From positions 3,638,501 through 3,702,500 of the forward strand of contig NZ_CP108462.1 in NCBI RefSeq assembly GCF_036226365.1: a DNA stretch of 64,000 nucleotides, written 5' to 3'. Under the pieces are notes generated by a model. The model ran no database searches. It had not been told where the DNA came from and saw only the letters and a list, made by a program, of their open reading frames with translations. The position numbers and the translations under genes were made by a program. This DNA is from Streptomyces sp. NBC_01262. GTDB taxonomy: Bacteria; Actinomycetota; Actinomycetes; Streptomycetales; Streptomycetaceae. Positions within the stretch are counted from its first letter, which is position 1. The number at the start of each line of letters is the position of its first letter. Of the stretch, positions 16,623-24,855 are shown one piece after another.

Positions 16623-19600
16623 CCAGTCACCTCCCGGCCGGTGGCTGCGCGAAGGGCATCCAGGACCGATTGCTTATGAGTATCACTCGGAAACCCTCCC
16701 AGTTCCGGGAAGTTTCTTCCGTTCACGCTGCGAGAAAGCCAGGATACGTTCAGCGAGCCGTTGGCCTGAACGTGTGCCGTGAAACCGACTGTCGTTCGCG
16801 AGTCCCCAAACATGGGGCTCCTGTTGAGAAGCGCGTGACCGCCTCGGCGGGGCAGGATCGCGCCGGGACCATCTCCGCTGAGTCGCGCCTCGAAATGGCC
16901 GGTCTCGGTTTCGAGGACCCCACTGAAAGCGTCACCCTCGCTTTGCGCGTCGATGGAACCCTGATTCTTCTCCTGGGTCCACTTACTGGAAAGACCGCCG
17001 CAGTTGTGGACGAGAAGGGTTTCGGCACCCGCCAGCACGTAGTAGGTGTGCTTGTCGGCGACAGTGAGGTTGTGGACGGTGGCGGACTGGGTCGTCCAGC
17101 GCTTGACTGCCGTGATCTGGACGAGGGTGCCGGCGCTGGTGCGCAGCCACTCGCCGGAGTTGAGGTTGGTGGCGGTGACCCACTGGTTGAGGTCCTCGAC
17201 CCAGAAGGGGTGGCCGTCGGTCGCGGTGACGGAGGCGGTCTTGGTGCCCTTGTCGCCGTCGAGGTCGATGGTGACCTTGACGAGGTGCTTGAGGCCCTGG
17301 CCCTTGATTTCGGCGATGACGGTTTCGGTGGTGGTTTCGCCGGTTTCGGGGTCAGTGGCCACGACCTTGTCGCCGTTCTTGACGTCCTTGATCGGCTTGG
17401 TCGTGCCGTCTGCCATCAGGACCAGGGTGCCCGGGGTGAAGCTGTTGGGCCTCTCGCAGCCCTCAGCGCTGCGCTTTGTGGCTTGCTTGACCCGTTCGGC
17501 GGTCTTCTTGGCCGCCTTCTGGACCGCATTGCCCGCCTTGCGGGTGTTCTTGGCCGCATGAGCTGCCGCACGCCTGGCCTTCTTGGCTGCTGCCTGGGCG
17601 GCCCGCTTCGCCGCGGCCTTCGCGGCGGCCTTCGCCGCGCGGGCGGCCTCCGCTGCGGCCTTCGCCGCGGCGATGATCTTGGTGGCCCAGGCCTTGGCCT
17701 TGCGCCAGGCGGAGATGGCGGACATCGTGGCGTCGATGGCGCGCCAGATCTTTTTGCCCTTGCTGAAGATCGCGCCCCAGGGGATGGCGTCCATCAGCAG
17801 GGAGCCGCAGGACCAGAGGTCGCCTCGGGAGAAGCAGCCGACGACGTCGTTCCAGCCGATGAACTCCTTGAGGACGGCCCAGCCGACGCTGAGGATGATG
17901 TCGGAGAGGGAGGTGTTCATCGCCCGCTTGGCGGCGGCTTGATCGGCGGCAGAGGGCGCACCGTAGTCACCGCCGCCACCGCCACCGCCGCTGTCGACGC
18001 GCTGGAGGCCGGAGGCGTCGTCGTAGGTGAGGGGGTTGTTCTGGCAGTAGGCGTACCCGTTCATCTGGAGCGGGTCGCCGATGTCCAGGACGGGGTCGAC
18101 GGAGATGAAGCGGCCGGTGGCGGAGTCGTATTCGCGGGCGCCGAGGTGGGTGAGATCGGTGGAGGTGTCCTCTTCGCCGCCGACGTAGCCCTTGTGGGAG
18201 TACCAGGTGTTGGCTTCGGAGCGCTCGTTGCCGAAGGGGTCACGCTTGGAGAAGCGGACGGCGTTGCCGGAGGAGAGGTTGACCTCGGCGATGGCGGTGC
18301 CGTGGCTGTCCGTGATCTCAGCGGTGAGGGAGCTGGTGGTGGAGGTGGTGGTGATGCGGCGCATCACGGTGGGGGCGCCGGCCTGGCCGTAGTAGCGCTC
18401 GGTGTAGGAGTGGGCGCCCGCGGCGTCGGTGGAGACTGTGGTGTCGCCGAGGTAGAGGGTGTGCTCGGTGTCGGTGACCGCGAGGATGCGCTCGCCGTCG
18501 GCGCCGTAGATGTACTTGGTCTCGTTGGCGGGGGCCCAGGACTGGGCGGTGCCGTTGGTGTCGCAGGTGTAGAGCTGGAGGTCGGTGCCGTTGGCGGAGT
18601 TCGAGCTCGGGACGTCCAGGCACATGCTGGTGGTGCCGTACTTGAGCTTGTGGCCCGAGGAGACGACGGTCCACTTCTGGTTCGCGGCGCCGGTGCAGTC
18701 GGCGACGACCACGGCGGTGCCGGAGGCGGTGGCGCCGGACTTCGGCATGACGCACTTGCCGAGGATCTTCAGGGCCCCGGAGGTGGCGTCGGAGGTCGTC
18801 GAGGCAGGCTCGACGCGGAACTTCTGGGCCTTGGAGCCGTTGCAGGCGTAGAGCTGGACGGCGGTGCCGGCGGTGGTGTCGGCGCCGGCCAGGTCGAGGC
18901 ACTTGCCGGCGAGGCCGAGCCAGGCGCCGGCGCCGGAGTCGCCGAAGCCGCTGACGGTTTCGAGCTTGCCGTCCCAGGTCCAGGTGAGGGACTGGGTGTC
19001 GCCGCCATAGGTGCGGGTCTTGGCGTTGCCGGAGGGGTCGTAGAGGGTGGAGGCGGCTTCGGTGACCTGGGCGCCGGCGTCCGTGGTGTAGGTGGACGAC
19101 ATGCTGGTCAGCGTGTGCGGCTGGGTGCTGGTGGTCGCCGTGCTGGTGGTGGTCGGGTAGTTGTAGTCGACCGTGGTGTCCTTGGCGGTGACCAGGTCCG
19201 CGTTGTGCTTGACGAGCTTCTTGCGGTTGCCGATTTCGTCGTAGGTGTAGCTCTGCCAGTAACCGGCGTTGGCGGAGGTGACGTTGACCGTGCCGTCGGA
19301 GTAGACCGCCTCTGCGGTGGTCTTGCCACTCGGCAGGCAGTATGCGTTCGGGGACGTCCAGGCCTCGGTGAGCTGGCCGAGGATGTCGTAGGTGAAGCAC
19401 TGCCGGTCGTTGGTGCCGTCGCCGTAGGCGTCGGCCATCCGCACGACGTTGCCGGAGTTGTCGTAGGCGTAGGTGCGCGAGTCGACCCGGTGCGCACTCA
19501 CCGTCGAGACGTCGGTCGTGCTCTCGCGGTCGGTGATGGTCTGCGTCAGCTCGCCGGAGGTCTCGCTGTAGAGGTTGGTGTTCCAGACCCGGTAGGGCTG

Positions 19601-22600
19601 GGAGCCGGTGACGGTGCGCAGGACCTCGCCGTAGGGGCTGTAGGAGGTCTCGGCGGTGTAGTAGTCGGCACCGGAGGTCGAGATCGGCAGGCCGTCCTCG
19701 TTGTAGCGGGTGACGACCTTCTCGGAGCCGAGGGCGCCGACGTCGGGGAGGGTGACGGCGTTCGCCAGCCCGGTGTCGGAGTACTCGTAGGTGTAGGCGT
19801 ACTCGGACTTCAGGCCGTAGGTGGAGGCGATCAGCGTCGGCAGGGTGATCTTCTTGCCGGTGATCTGGTAGTCGGAGTCGTAGCCGGTGATCGCGGTGGT
19901 GTAGGCGTTGCCGTCGGTGTAGCGGGTGGCGGAGTACGGCTGGCCGACGCCGTTGGTGATGGCGGTGCTGTCGTAGGCGTAGGCGGTGAGCTGGGTCTCG
20001 GTGGAGCCGCTGACCTGGTACTGGCCGGTGGGGCGGGAGAGCGCGTCGTACGCCGTGCGGACGATCACGCCACGGGCGTCCTTGGTGGTGATCGGACGGT
20101 CCAGGACGTCATAGCCGGTGACCTCGGTGAGGCCGGTGTCCGGGTCGCGGCTGGAGAGCAAACGGCCGCGGGCGTCGTAGGCCCAGGTCCAGATGTTGTC
20201 CTTGTTGTCCTTGGCCTGGACCTGGTCGCCGCGCTGGTCGTATGTGTAGTAGGTGGAGCGGAAGGTGGTGTGCGCGGTGTTGGTGAAGGTGTCGATGCGG
20301 GTGGTGCGGCCCAGGGCGTCGGACCAGGTGCGCTGGGAGGGGGTGCCGACGGGCTCGACGGAGATGGAGTAGTCGAGGCCGAAGACGGAGCCCTCGGCCT
20401 TGTCGGGCTTGGGGGTGCCGTGCTCGTACGGGGTCTCGGAGAGCTCGCGGCCGAGGCCGTCGTAGGAGTAGAGGGTGGCGTTGGGGACCTGGTAGTCCGA
20501 GTCGAGGTCGAACAGGGTGGTGCTCGGGTCGCCGTCGACGTAGTAGGCGTTGTTGGTCTTCTCGACGGTGCCGTTGGCGGTGTAGAAGATGTCGGTGACC
20601 AGGCGGCCGCCGCCCACGGCCGGGGCCTGGGTCTGGCGTTCGCGGCCGAGGCCGTCGTAGATGACGACCGACTCGTCGTAGGAGCCGTCGTCGGTGAGGG
20701 TGGAGGTGACGACGGAGACCGGCGCGCCCGGGTCGGTGTTGTAGGTGTACGCGACCGAGGCGGGGTCGGAGGCCGGGTCCTTGCCGGCCGACCAGGCGGC
20801 GATGGAGCGGCCCAGCGGGTCGTACTCGTAGGACGTGACGTTGCTGTTGGCGTCCTTGGAGGTGAGCGTGGTGCCGCGGGCGGGGTCGACGGTGGTGGTC
20901 TCGGTCTGCTTGAGCTGGTTGCTGGTGGTGACGGAGTAGACCTGGCCGGTGGAGGGGGTGTACTCGATCGTGCTGGGGTTCTTGCCGGTGGCGTCCGTGG
21001 TGGAGGTGACCCGGCCGTAGTCGTCGGCGTAGGTCAGGGTGCCGGTGGAGGCCCAGCCGCCGCCGGCGCCGGTGACGTTGAAGGTCTCGGTGGCCAGGCC
21101 CGTGGTGGGCGTCTCGCCGTAGGCCAGGGAGTCGTACGCGGTCCGGGAGCCGGAGACCCAGGCGGAGGCGGGCGCGGAGGCGGCGTCGTCGCAGGAGCCG
21201 GTGGTGGTGAGGACCTGCTTGGCGAGGCCGATGAGGTGCTTGGTGGTGTTGTGGACGTACGACATCACGGTGCAGGTGTCGTCGGTGGTCTTGTCCACGT
21301 CGCCGTAGTTGTGGACGGTCACCGGGAGGCCGTAGGTGGACTCGTAGTCGGTGACCTCACGGACGACGCGCTGGGTGCGGCTGTCGTCGGGGTTGGTGCC
21401 GGAGGCCTTGGTGTAGGTCAGGGTCTCGGGCTCGGTGACGCGCCAGGCCTTCAGGGCGGGGATGCCGTCTCCACGGGTCCGGGAGCCGAGCAGGGTGCGG
21501 GCCGGGATGTCGACGCTGCGGGTCAGCCAGGTGGAGGCGGTGGCCGACTCGTAGGTCAGCTCCTCGGCCGACATGCCGGCGTAGGCCTCGTAGTCGCGGG
21601 CGATGTTCGCTCCGGCCGCGTCCTTGACGTAGACCGCGTCGCCGGATTCGTCGTCCAGGCCGCGGAAGTAGCGGGTGGCCGACATCTGCTTGGCGGTGCC
21701 GGTGTACGTCGGGGTGACGGTGGTGGTGCCGGACGGCGTGTAGGTGCTGGGGGCGTCGGCGCCGGTGATGGTGTTGACGAGTGCGTAGCCGCGCCACACG
21801 TCGTAGGTGCGGGTCTTCTTCTTGGAGAACTCGGCCTGGTTGAGGGTCCAGGCGGCGTCACCGACGTACTCGTAGTCGGTGATCATGTCGTCGACGCCGG
21901 CGAGGTTGGCCTTCTCCTCTATGTAGTCGACGACGTACTTGTTGAACCAGGAGATGGTCTCGTCGGCCTTGTCCGGATCCGCGTGCCAGTACGCGGGGAA
22001 GCACAGCCCGGTGTTCGCCTTCGGGGTCGGGAAGCCGCTGCCGGTCTTGCAGGCGTCGGTGGGCGTGGAGTAGTGGACGATGGTCTCGCCGCCGTACTCG
22101 CTCACGACGCGGCCGATGCGCAGCCGGTCGAAGACCGGGTTCTGGTCGGCGGAGCCCTCCCTCACCCGGTTGGGCATGGATTCGGTGTTGGCGACGAAGC
22201 TGACCGGCTGGAGGGTGGCGGTGGCGTACTGGCCGTCCTCGTCCGGGGTCTGGGCCACGCCCTGGCGGGTGATGGACTCCAGCCACAGCGCCGTGCCCTC
22301 GTCGGTGAGGTCGGAGGGCAGGGACTGGTTCAGGGTCCAGCGGTCCACGTCGGTGAGCGCGGTCGAGCCCTGGGTACGCTGCGTCTTGGTGGTGACGGTG
22401 GCCAGGCGCTTGCGGGACCAGAAGGTGGGGACGGGGACGAAGCACTCGTCACCCGACTTGCCGGAGCAGTACAGGTCGGCGGGGGTGTCGTACCAGATGC
22501 GGTTGGTGGCGAAGTCGCCCGAGGTGAAGTTGGCCTCGGTGCAGGTGAGGTCGCCTTCCTTGAAGCAGCGCTCGTCGACGGCGAAGTCGACCTCGGCGAT

Positions 22601-24481
22601 GGGGTTGGCGGAGTAGAGGGTGTCGGAGCGCTGGCCGTACTGGATCTTCTTGAGATAGCCGCCGCGGTCGTAGGTGACCGGGTTCTTGAAGTCCTGGTTC
22701 TTGGCGTAGTAGTTGGTTTCCTTTCCGTACCAGAGCGACATGGCGTTGCCGTTGGTGTCCACGACGTAGTCGAGGTTCCAGCGCCAGGCCTGGTCGGTGA
22801 AGGACTTCGCGAAGTTGGCCTTGCCGGTGCCCGCGTAGCCGGGCTCGCCGCTCTGGTTGCCGGCCACGGGGACGGTGAGGACGGAGTCGGTGGTGTCCTT
22901 GCCGCTGGTCCAGCCGGGGAGTTCGTTGCGGCCGAACCAGTACTGGGTGCCGTCGCGGGTGGTGACCACCCAGTACTCGCCGTCGTCGTCGCCGTTGTCG
23001 TACGCGGTGTTCTTGACCAGCTCGACACGGGAGCCGTCGCCGTTGGCGGTGACCCAGCCGTCGCCCACGGCGTCGGTGTTGTCGGGCAGGACCAGCTCGG
23101 TGGTGGTGCCGCCGAGGGTCATGGTCGCGTTGTACGAGCCCCAGCACATGTCCGAGGTCTTGTGGTCCGCGTTGTTGCCGTCGGTGAGGTCGTCGCGGCA
23201 GGACTTGTACGTACGGGTGATGGAGCCCGGGTTGTACTCCCAGCCGTCGCCGATCCAGGAGGGCTGGTTGTTGGTCGCGGAGGTGCGGCCGTCCACGATC
23301 TGGGAGTTGTAGCCGAAGGAGATGCTGGGCGAGGGCCCGCCCGGCACGGTCGGGGCTTCCAGGTTGTACGTGTAGTTGAAGCCGCCGGAGTTGCCGCCCG
23401 CCGACCATGAGCCCGCGCTGACCAGGGGGCTCGCGGAGAAGTCGCCCTTGGAGCCGGAACCGGAGTCGGTGGCGAGCAGGACGGAGGAGCCCGAGCCGGA
23501 GCCCGCGGTGAGGGCGGCGGTCTGCGTGCTGCCGGTGCCCTTGCGGTAGACGCCGTCGGTGACCGTGCCCTCGCTGTCGGCGGAGGCCGTGGAGGCGGTG
23601 GCGGTCGAGGTGCCGCCGGCGGCGAGGGCCTGCGCGTCGACGGTGGCGGTGATGTGGCGCTCGTAGACCGGGGTGCCGTCGGCGTTGGTGCTGACCTGGT
23701 CGACGACGTTCTCGGTGTCGACCTCGGTGGGCTCCGAGCAGCCCTCGGTGTCGGGGGTGGTGAGGAAACAGGCCGGGTACTGGACGAAGTTGAGGCGGTC
23801 GGCCCAGTTGGCGCCGTACAGCTCAGCGAAGTCGGTGTAGTCCAGCGAGATCACCGCGTCGCCGGTCGCCGCGGCGGGCGGGGTGACGGTGAGCGCGACG
23901 CCCTCGATCTGGGTGTCGGTGGCGAGGGTGTCCTGGCCGGTCAGGGCGACATGCCAGCTGCCTTCCAGGGCGTCGGCCTCGGCGGCGGTCGCGTCCTGCG
24001 GCGCGCCGACCTCGACCGACGGCAGGTCGGTGAGCTGCACCGGGTCGCCGGGGGTCAGGGTGGTCAGCGACTGGGTCGCCTCGTCGCTCGCCGGGACCGC
24101 GACCGCCGTCGGGTCGTACTCGTCGACCTCCGGGACGTCGGCGGTGGTCAGCTCGTCCAGCTGGCCCGCCAGTTCGGGGTCGTTCTCCTCGTCGGCCTTG
24201 TCGGCGGTGGGGAGATCGACCAGCGTGACGTCGGTCCGGTTGGGGTCCGGCGGCACCGCGAGGGCGGTGGCGGGCAGCACCCCGAACACCAGGGCCAGTG
24301 AGAGGACGGCGATCAGTCCGCCCCGTGCTCGTGCGCGGCGACGGCGTTCCGCGCTGCTTCTCGTCAGTCTTCCCCGGCCACACCAAGACAGCGATCCGCG
24401 CACGGCGACTGCAGCCCCCCACCACACAAAACGGCAATTGAATGAGGCCCGATAGTCAGTGACGAATAAAGGCCGCGTCAA
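16619..24481 (-). CDS. Secreted Rhs polymorphic toxin with ricin-lectin insert, Hint domain and C-terminal toxin
   Basis: 2,620 residues. An Arg-rich region then a hydrophobic stretch (RARARGGLIAVLSLALVFG, ending ATALA at about residue 74) act as export signal; a GTG at residue 27 (24403) is an alternative start. An N-terminal SpvB/TcdB-like beta region (to about 1150) is followed by many Rhs/YD repeats. A ricin-type beta-trefoil lies at about 1850-1985 (KCLDLAGADT, NQKW, QSWAPA). The Rhs core ends at about 2105-2157 (LGAREYDSATGRFISVDPVL). Next come an Ala/Lys-rich helix (2260-2341), a Hint domain (2342-2494: C2342 at CERPNSFTPGT, ending LLVHNC) and a 126-residue C-terminal toxin (coded by 16622-16999) that I do not recognise. 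The immunity gene overlaps the stop codon. Likely role: contact- or diffusion-dependent killing of competitors. Confidence 0.9.
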   Translation of the reverse strand: MTRPLFVTDYRASFNCRFVWWGAAVAVRGSLSWCGRGRLTRSSAERRRRARARGGLIAVLSLALVFGVLPATALAVPPDPNRTDVTLVDLPTADKADEENDPELAGQLDELTTADVPEVDEYDPTAVAVPASDEATQSLTTLTPGDPVQLTDLPSVEVGAPQDATAAEADALEGSWHVALTGQDTLATDTQIEGVALTVTPPAAATGDAVISLDYTDFAELYGANWADRLNFVQYPACFLTTPDTEGCSEPTEVDTENVVDQVSTNADGTPVYERHITATVDAQALAAGGTSTATASTASADSEGTVTDGVYRKGTGSTQTAALTAGSGSGSSVLLATDSGSGSKGDFSASPLVSAGSWSAGGNSGGFNYTYNLEAPTVPGGPSPSISFGYNSQIVDGRTSATNNQPSWIGDGWEYNPGSITRTYKSCRDDLTDGNNADHKTSDMCWGSYNATMTLGGTTTELVLPDNTDAVGDGWVTANGDGSRVELVKNTAYDNGDDDGEYWVVTTRDGTQYWFGRNELPGWTSGKDTTDSVLTVPVAGNQSGEPGYAGTGKANFAKSFTDQAWRWNLDYVVDTNGNAMSLWYGKETNYYAKNQDFKNPVTYDRGGYLKKIQYGQRSDTLYSANPIAEVDFAVDERCFKEGDLTCTEANFTSGDFATNRIWYDTPADLYCSGKSGDECFVPVPTFWSRKRLATVTTKTQRTQGSTALTDVDRWTLNQSLPSDLTDEGTALWLESITRQGVAQTPDEDGQYATATLQPVSFVANTESMPNRVREGSADQNPVFDRLRIGRVVSEYGGETIVHYSTPTDACKTGSGFPTPKANTGLCFPAYWHADPDKADETISWFNKYVVDYIEEKANLAGVDDMITDYEYVGDAAWTLNQAEFSKKKTRTYDVWRGYALVNTITGADAPSTYTPSGTTTVTPTYTGTAKQMSATRYFRGLDDESGDAVYVKDAAGANIARDYEAYAGMSAEELTYESATASTWLTRSVDIPARTLLGSRTRGDGIPALKAWRVTEPETLTYTKASGTNPDDSRTQRVVREVTDYESTYGLPVTVHNYGDVDKTTDDTCTVMSYVHNTTKHLIGLAKQVLTTTGSCDDAASAPASAWVSGSRTAYDSLAYGETPTTGLATETFNVTGAGGGWASTGTLTYADDYGRVTSTTDATGKNPSTIEYTPSTGQVYSVTTSNQLKQTETTTVDPARGTTLTSKDANSNVTSYEYDPLGRSIAAWSAGKDPASDPASVAYTYNTDPGAPVSVVTSTLTDDGSYDESVVIYDGLGRERQTQAPAVGGGRLVTDIFYTANGTVEKTNNAYYVDGDPSTTLFDLDSDYQVPNATLYSYDGLGRELSETPYEHGTPKPDKAEGSVFGLDYSISVEPVGTPSQRTWSDALGRTTRIDTFTNTAHTTFRSTYYTYDQRGDQVQAKDNKDNIWTWAYDARGRLLSSRDPDTGLTEVTGYDVLDRPITTKDARGVIVRTAYDALSRPTGQYQVSGSTETQLTAYAYDSTAITNGVGQPYSATRYTDGNAYTTAITGYDSDYQITGKKITLPTLIASTYGLKSEYAYTYEYSDTGLANAVTLPDVGALGSEKVVTRYNEDGLPISTSGADYYTAETSYSPYGEVLRTVTGSQPYRVWNTNLYSETSGELTQTITDRESTTDVSTVSAHRVDSRTYAYDNSGNVVRMADAYGDGTNDRQCFTYDILGQLTEAWTSPNAYCLPSGKTTAEAVYSDGTVNVTSANAGYWQSYTYDEIGNRKKLVKHNADLVTAKDTTVDYNYPTTTSTATTSTQPHTLTSMSSTYTTDAGAQVTEAASTLYDPSGNAKTRTYGGDTQSLTWTWDGKLETVSGFGDSGAGAWLGLAGKCLDLAGADTTAGTAVQLYACNGSKAQKFRVEPASTTSDATSGALKILGKCVMPKSGATASGTAVVVADCTGAANQKWTVVSSGHKLKYGTTSMCLDVPSSNSANGTDLQLYTCDTNGTAQSWAPANETKYIYGADGERILAVTDTEHTLYLGDTTVSTDAAGAHSYTERYYGQAGAPTVMRRITTTSTTSSLTAEITDSHGTAIAEVNLSSGNAVRFSKRDPFGNERSEANTWYSHKGYVGGEEDTSTDLTHLGAREYDSATGRFISVDPVLDIGDPLQMNGYAYCQNNPLTYDDASGLQRVDSGGGGGGGDYGAPSAADQAAAKRAMNTSLSDIILSVGWAVLKEFIGWNDVVGCFSRGDLWSCGSLLMDAIPWGAIFSKGKKIWRAIDATMSAISAWRKAKAWATKIIAAAKAAAEAARAAKAAAKAAAKRAAQAAAKKARRAAAHAAKNTRKAGNAVQKAAKKTAERVKQATKRSAEGCERPNSFTPGTLVLMADGTTKPIKDVKNGDKVVATDPETGETTTETVIAEIKGQGLKHLVKVTIDLDGDKGTKTASVTATDGHPFWVEDLNQWVTATNLNSGEWLRTSAGTLVQITAVKRWTTQSATVHNLTVADKHTYYVLAGAETLLVHNCGGLSSKWTQEKNQGSIDAQSEGDAFSGVLETETGHFEARLSGDGPGAILPRRGGHALLNRSPMFGDSRTTVGFTAHVQANGSLNVSWLSRSVNGRNFPELGGFPSDTHKQSVLDALRAATGREVTG

Positions 24482-24855
24482 CTGTTGCCAAGCGCCGGTG
24501 ATTTACCTCACATGAAGGATGGGTATGAGTGGTTGTCAATGACTCGTAAGGAGATCAGAACAGGCTGTTCACCAACAGCACGGACCCCTCGGACGAATAC
24601 AGAAACAAGGGCGTTAATCATGGCTTTCGCAAAGACAATTTGATCCTGATCACGGTGTTTTACTCCGCATTTTCTTGCATTCGCCAGACCTTCGCGTTGC
24701 TTCCACCGGCCCTTCATACGCAGGCGGGGCGCCGCACGCTCACCGCCGCGGCCGGGCACGCCGGGTGGGAGCGGCGAACGCGATGCGTGACACCTCCGGC
24801 ACCCATGAGCCATGCTCTGCTCTGCCCAACTGGGGGACAGGGGAGGACCAACACC
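24482..24855. promoter_or_regulatory. AT-richer divergent promoter region between Rhs toxin and DNRLRE gene
   Basis: 374 bases without a gene, clearly less GC-rich than the surroundings. For the leftward Rhs gene, TTGACA (complement at 24534-24539) lies about 55 bases upstream of the start with only a weak -10. For the rightward gene a purine-rich GGGAGGACC sits before the GTG at 24856. Probably holds both promoters; the exact elements are uncertain. Confidence 0.45.

Noticed and set aside
18000..22000. Repetitive sequence that could suggest a CRISPR or tandem repeat array
   Set aside because: The repetition comes from Rhs/YD protein repeats (YD-type codons), not from identical DNA repeats with spacers.
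16547..23410. A 2,287-residue open frame on the plus strand opposite the Rhs gene
   Set aside because: It is Gly/Val/Asp-rich antisense of a very GC-rich gene, with no domain, signal or ribosome site; the opposite strand has clear Rhs, lectin and Hint domains.
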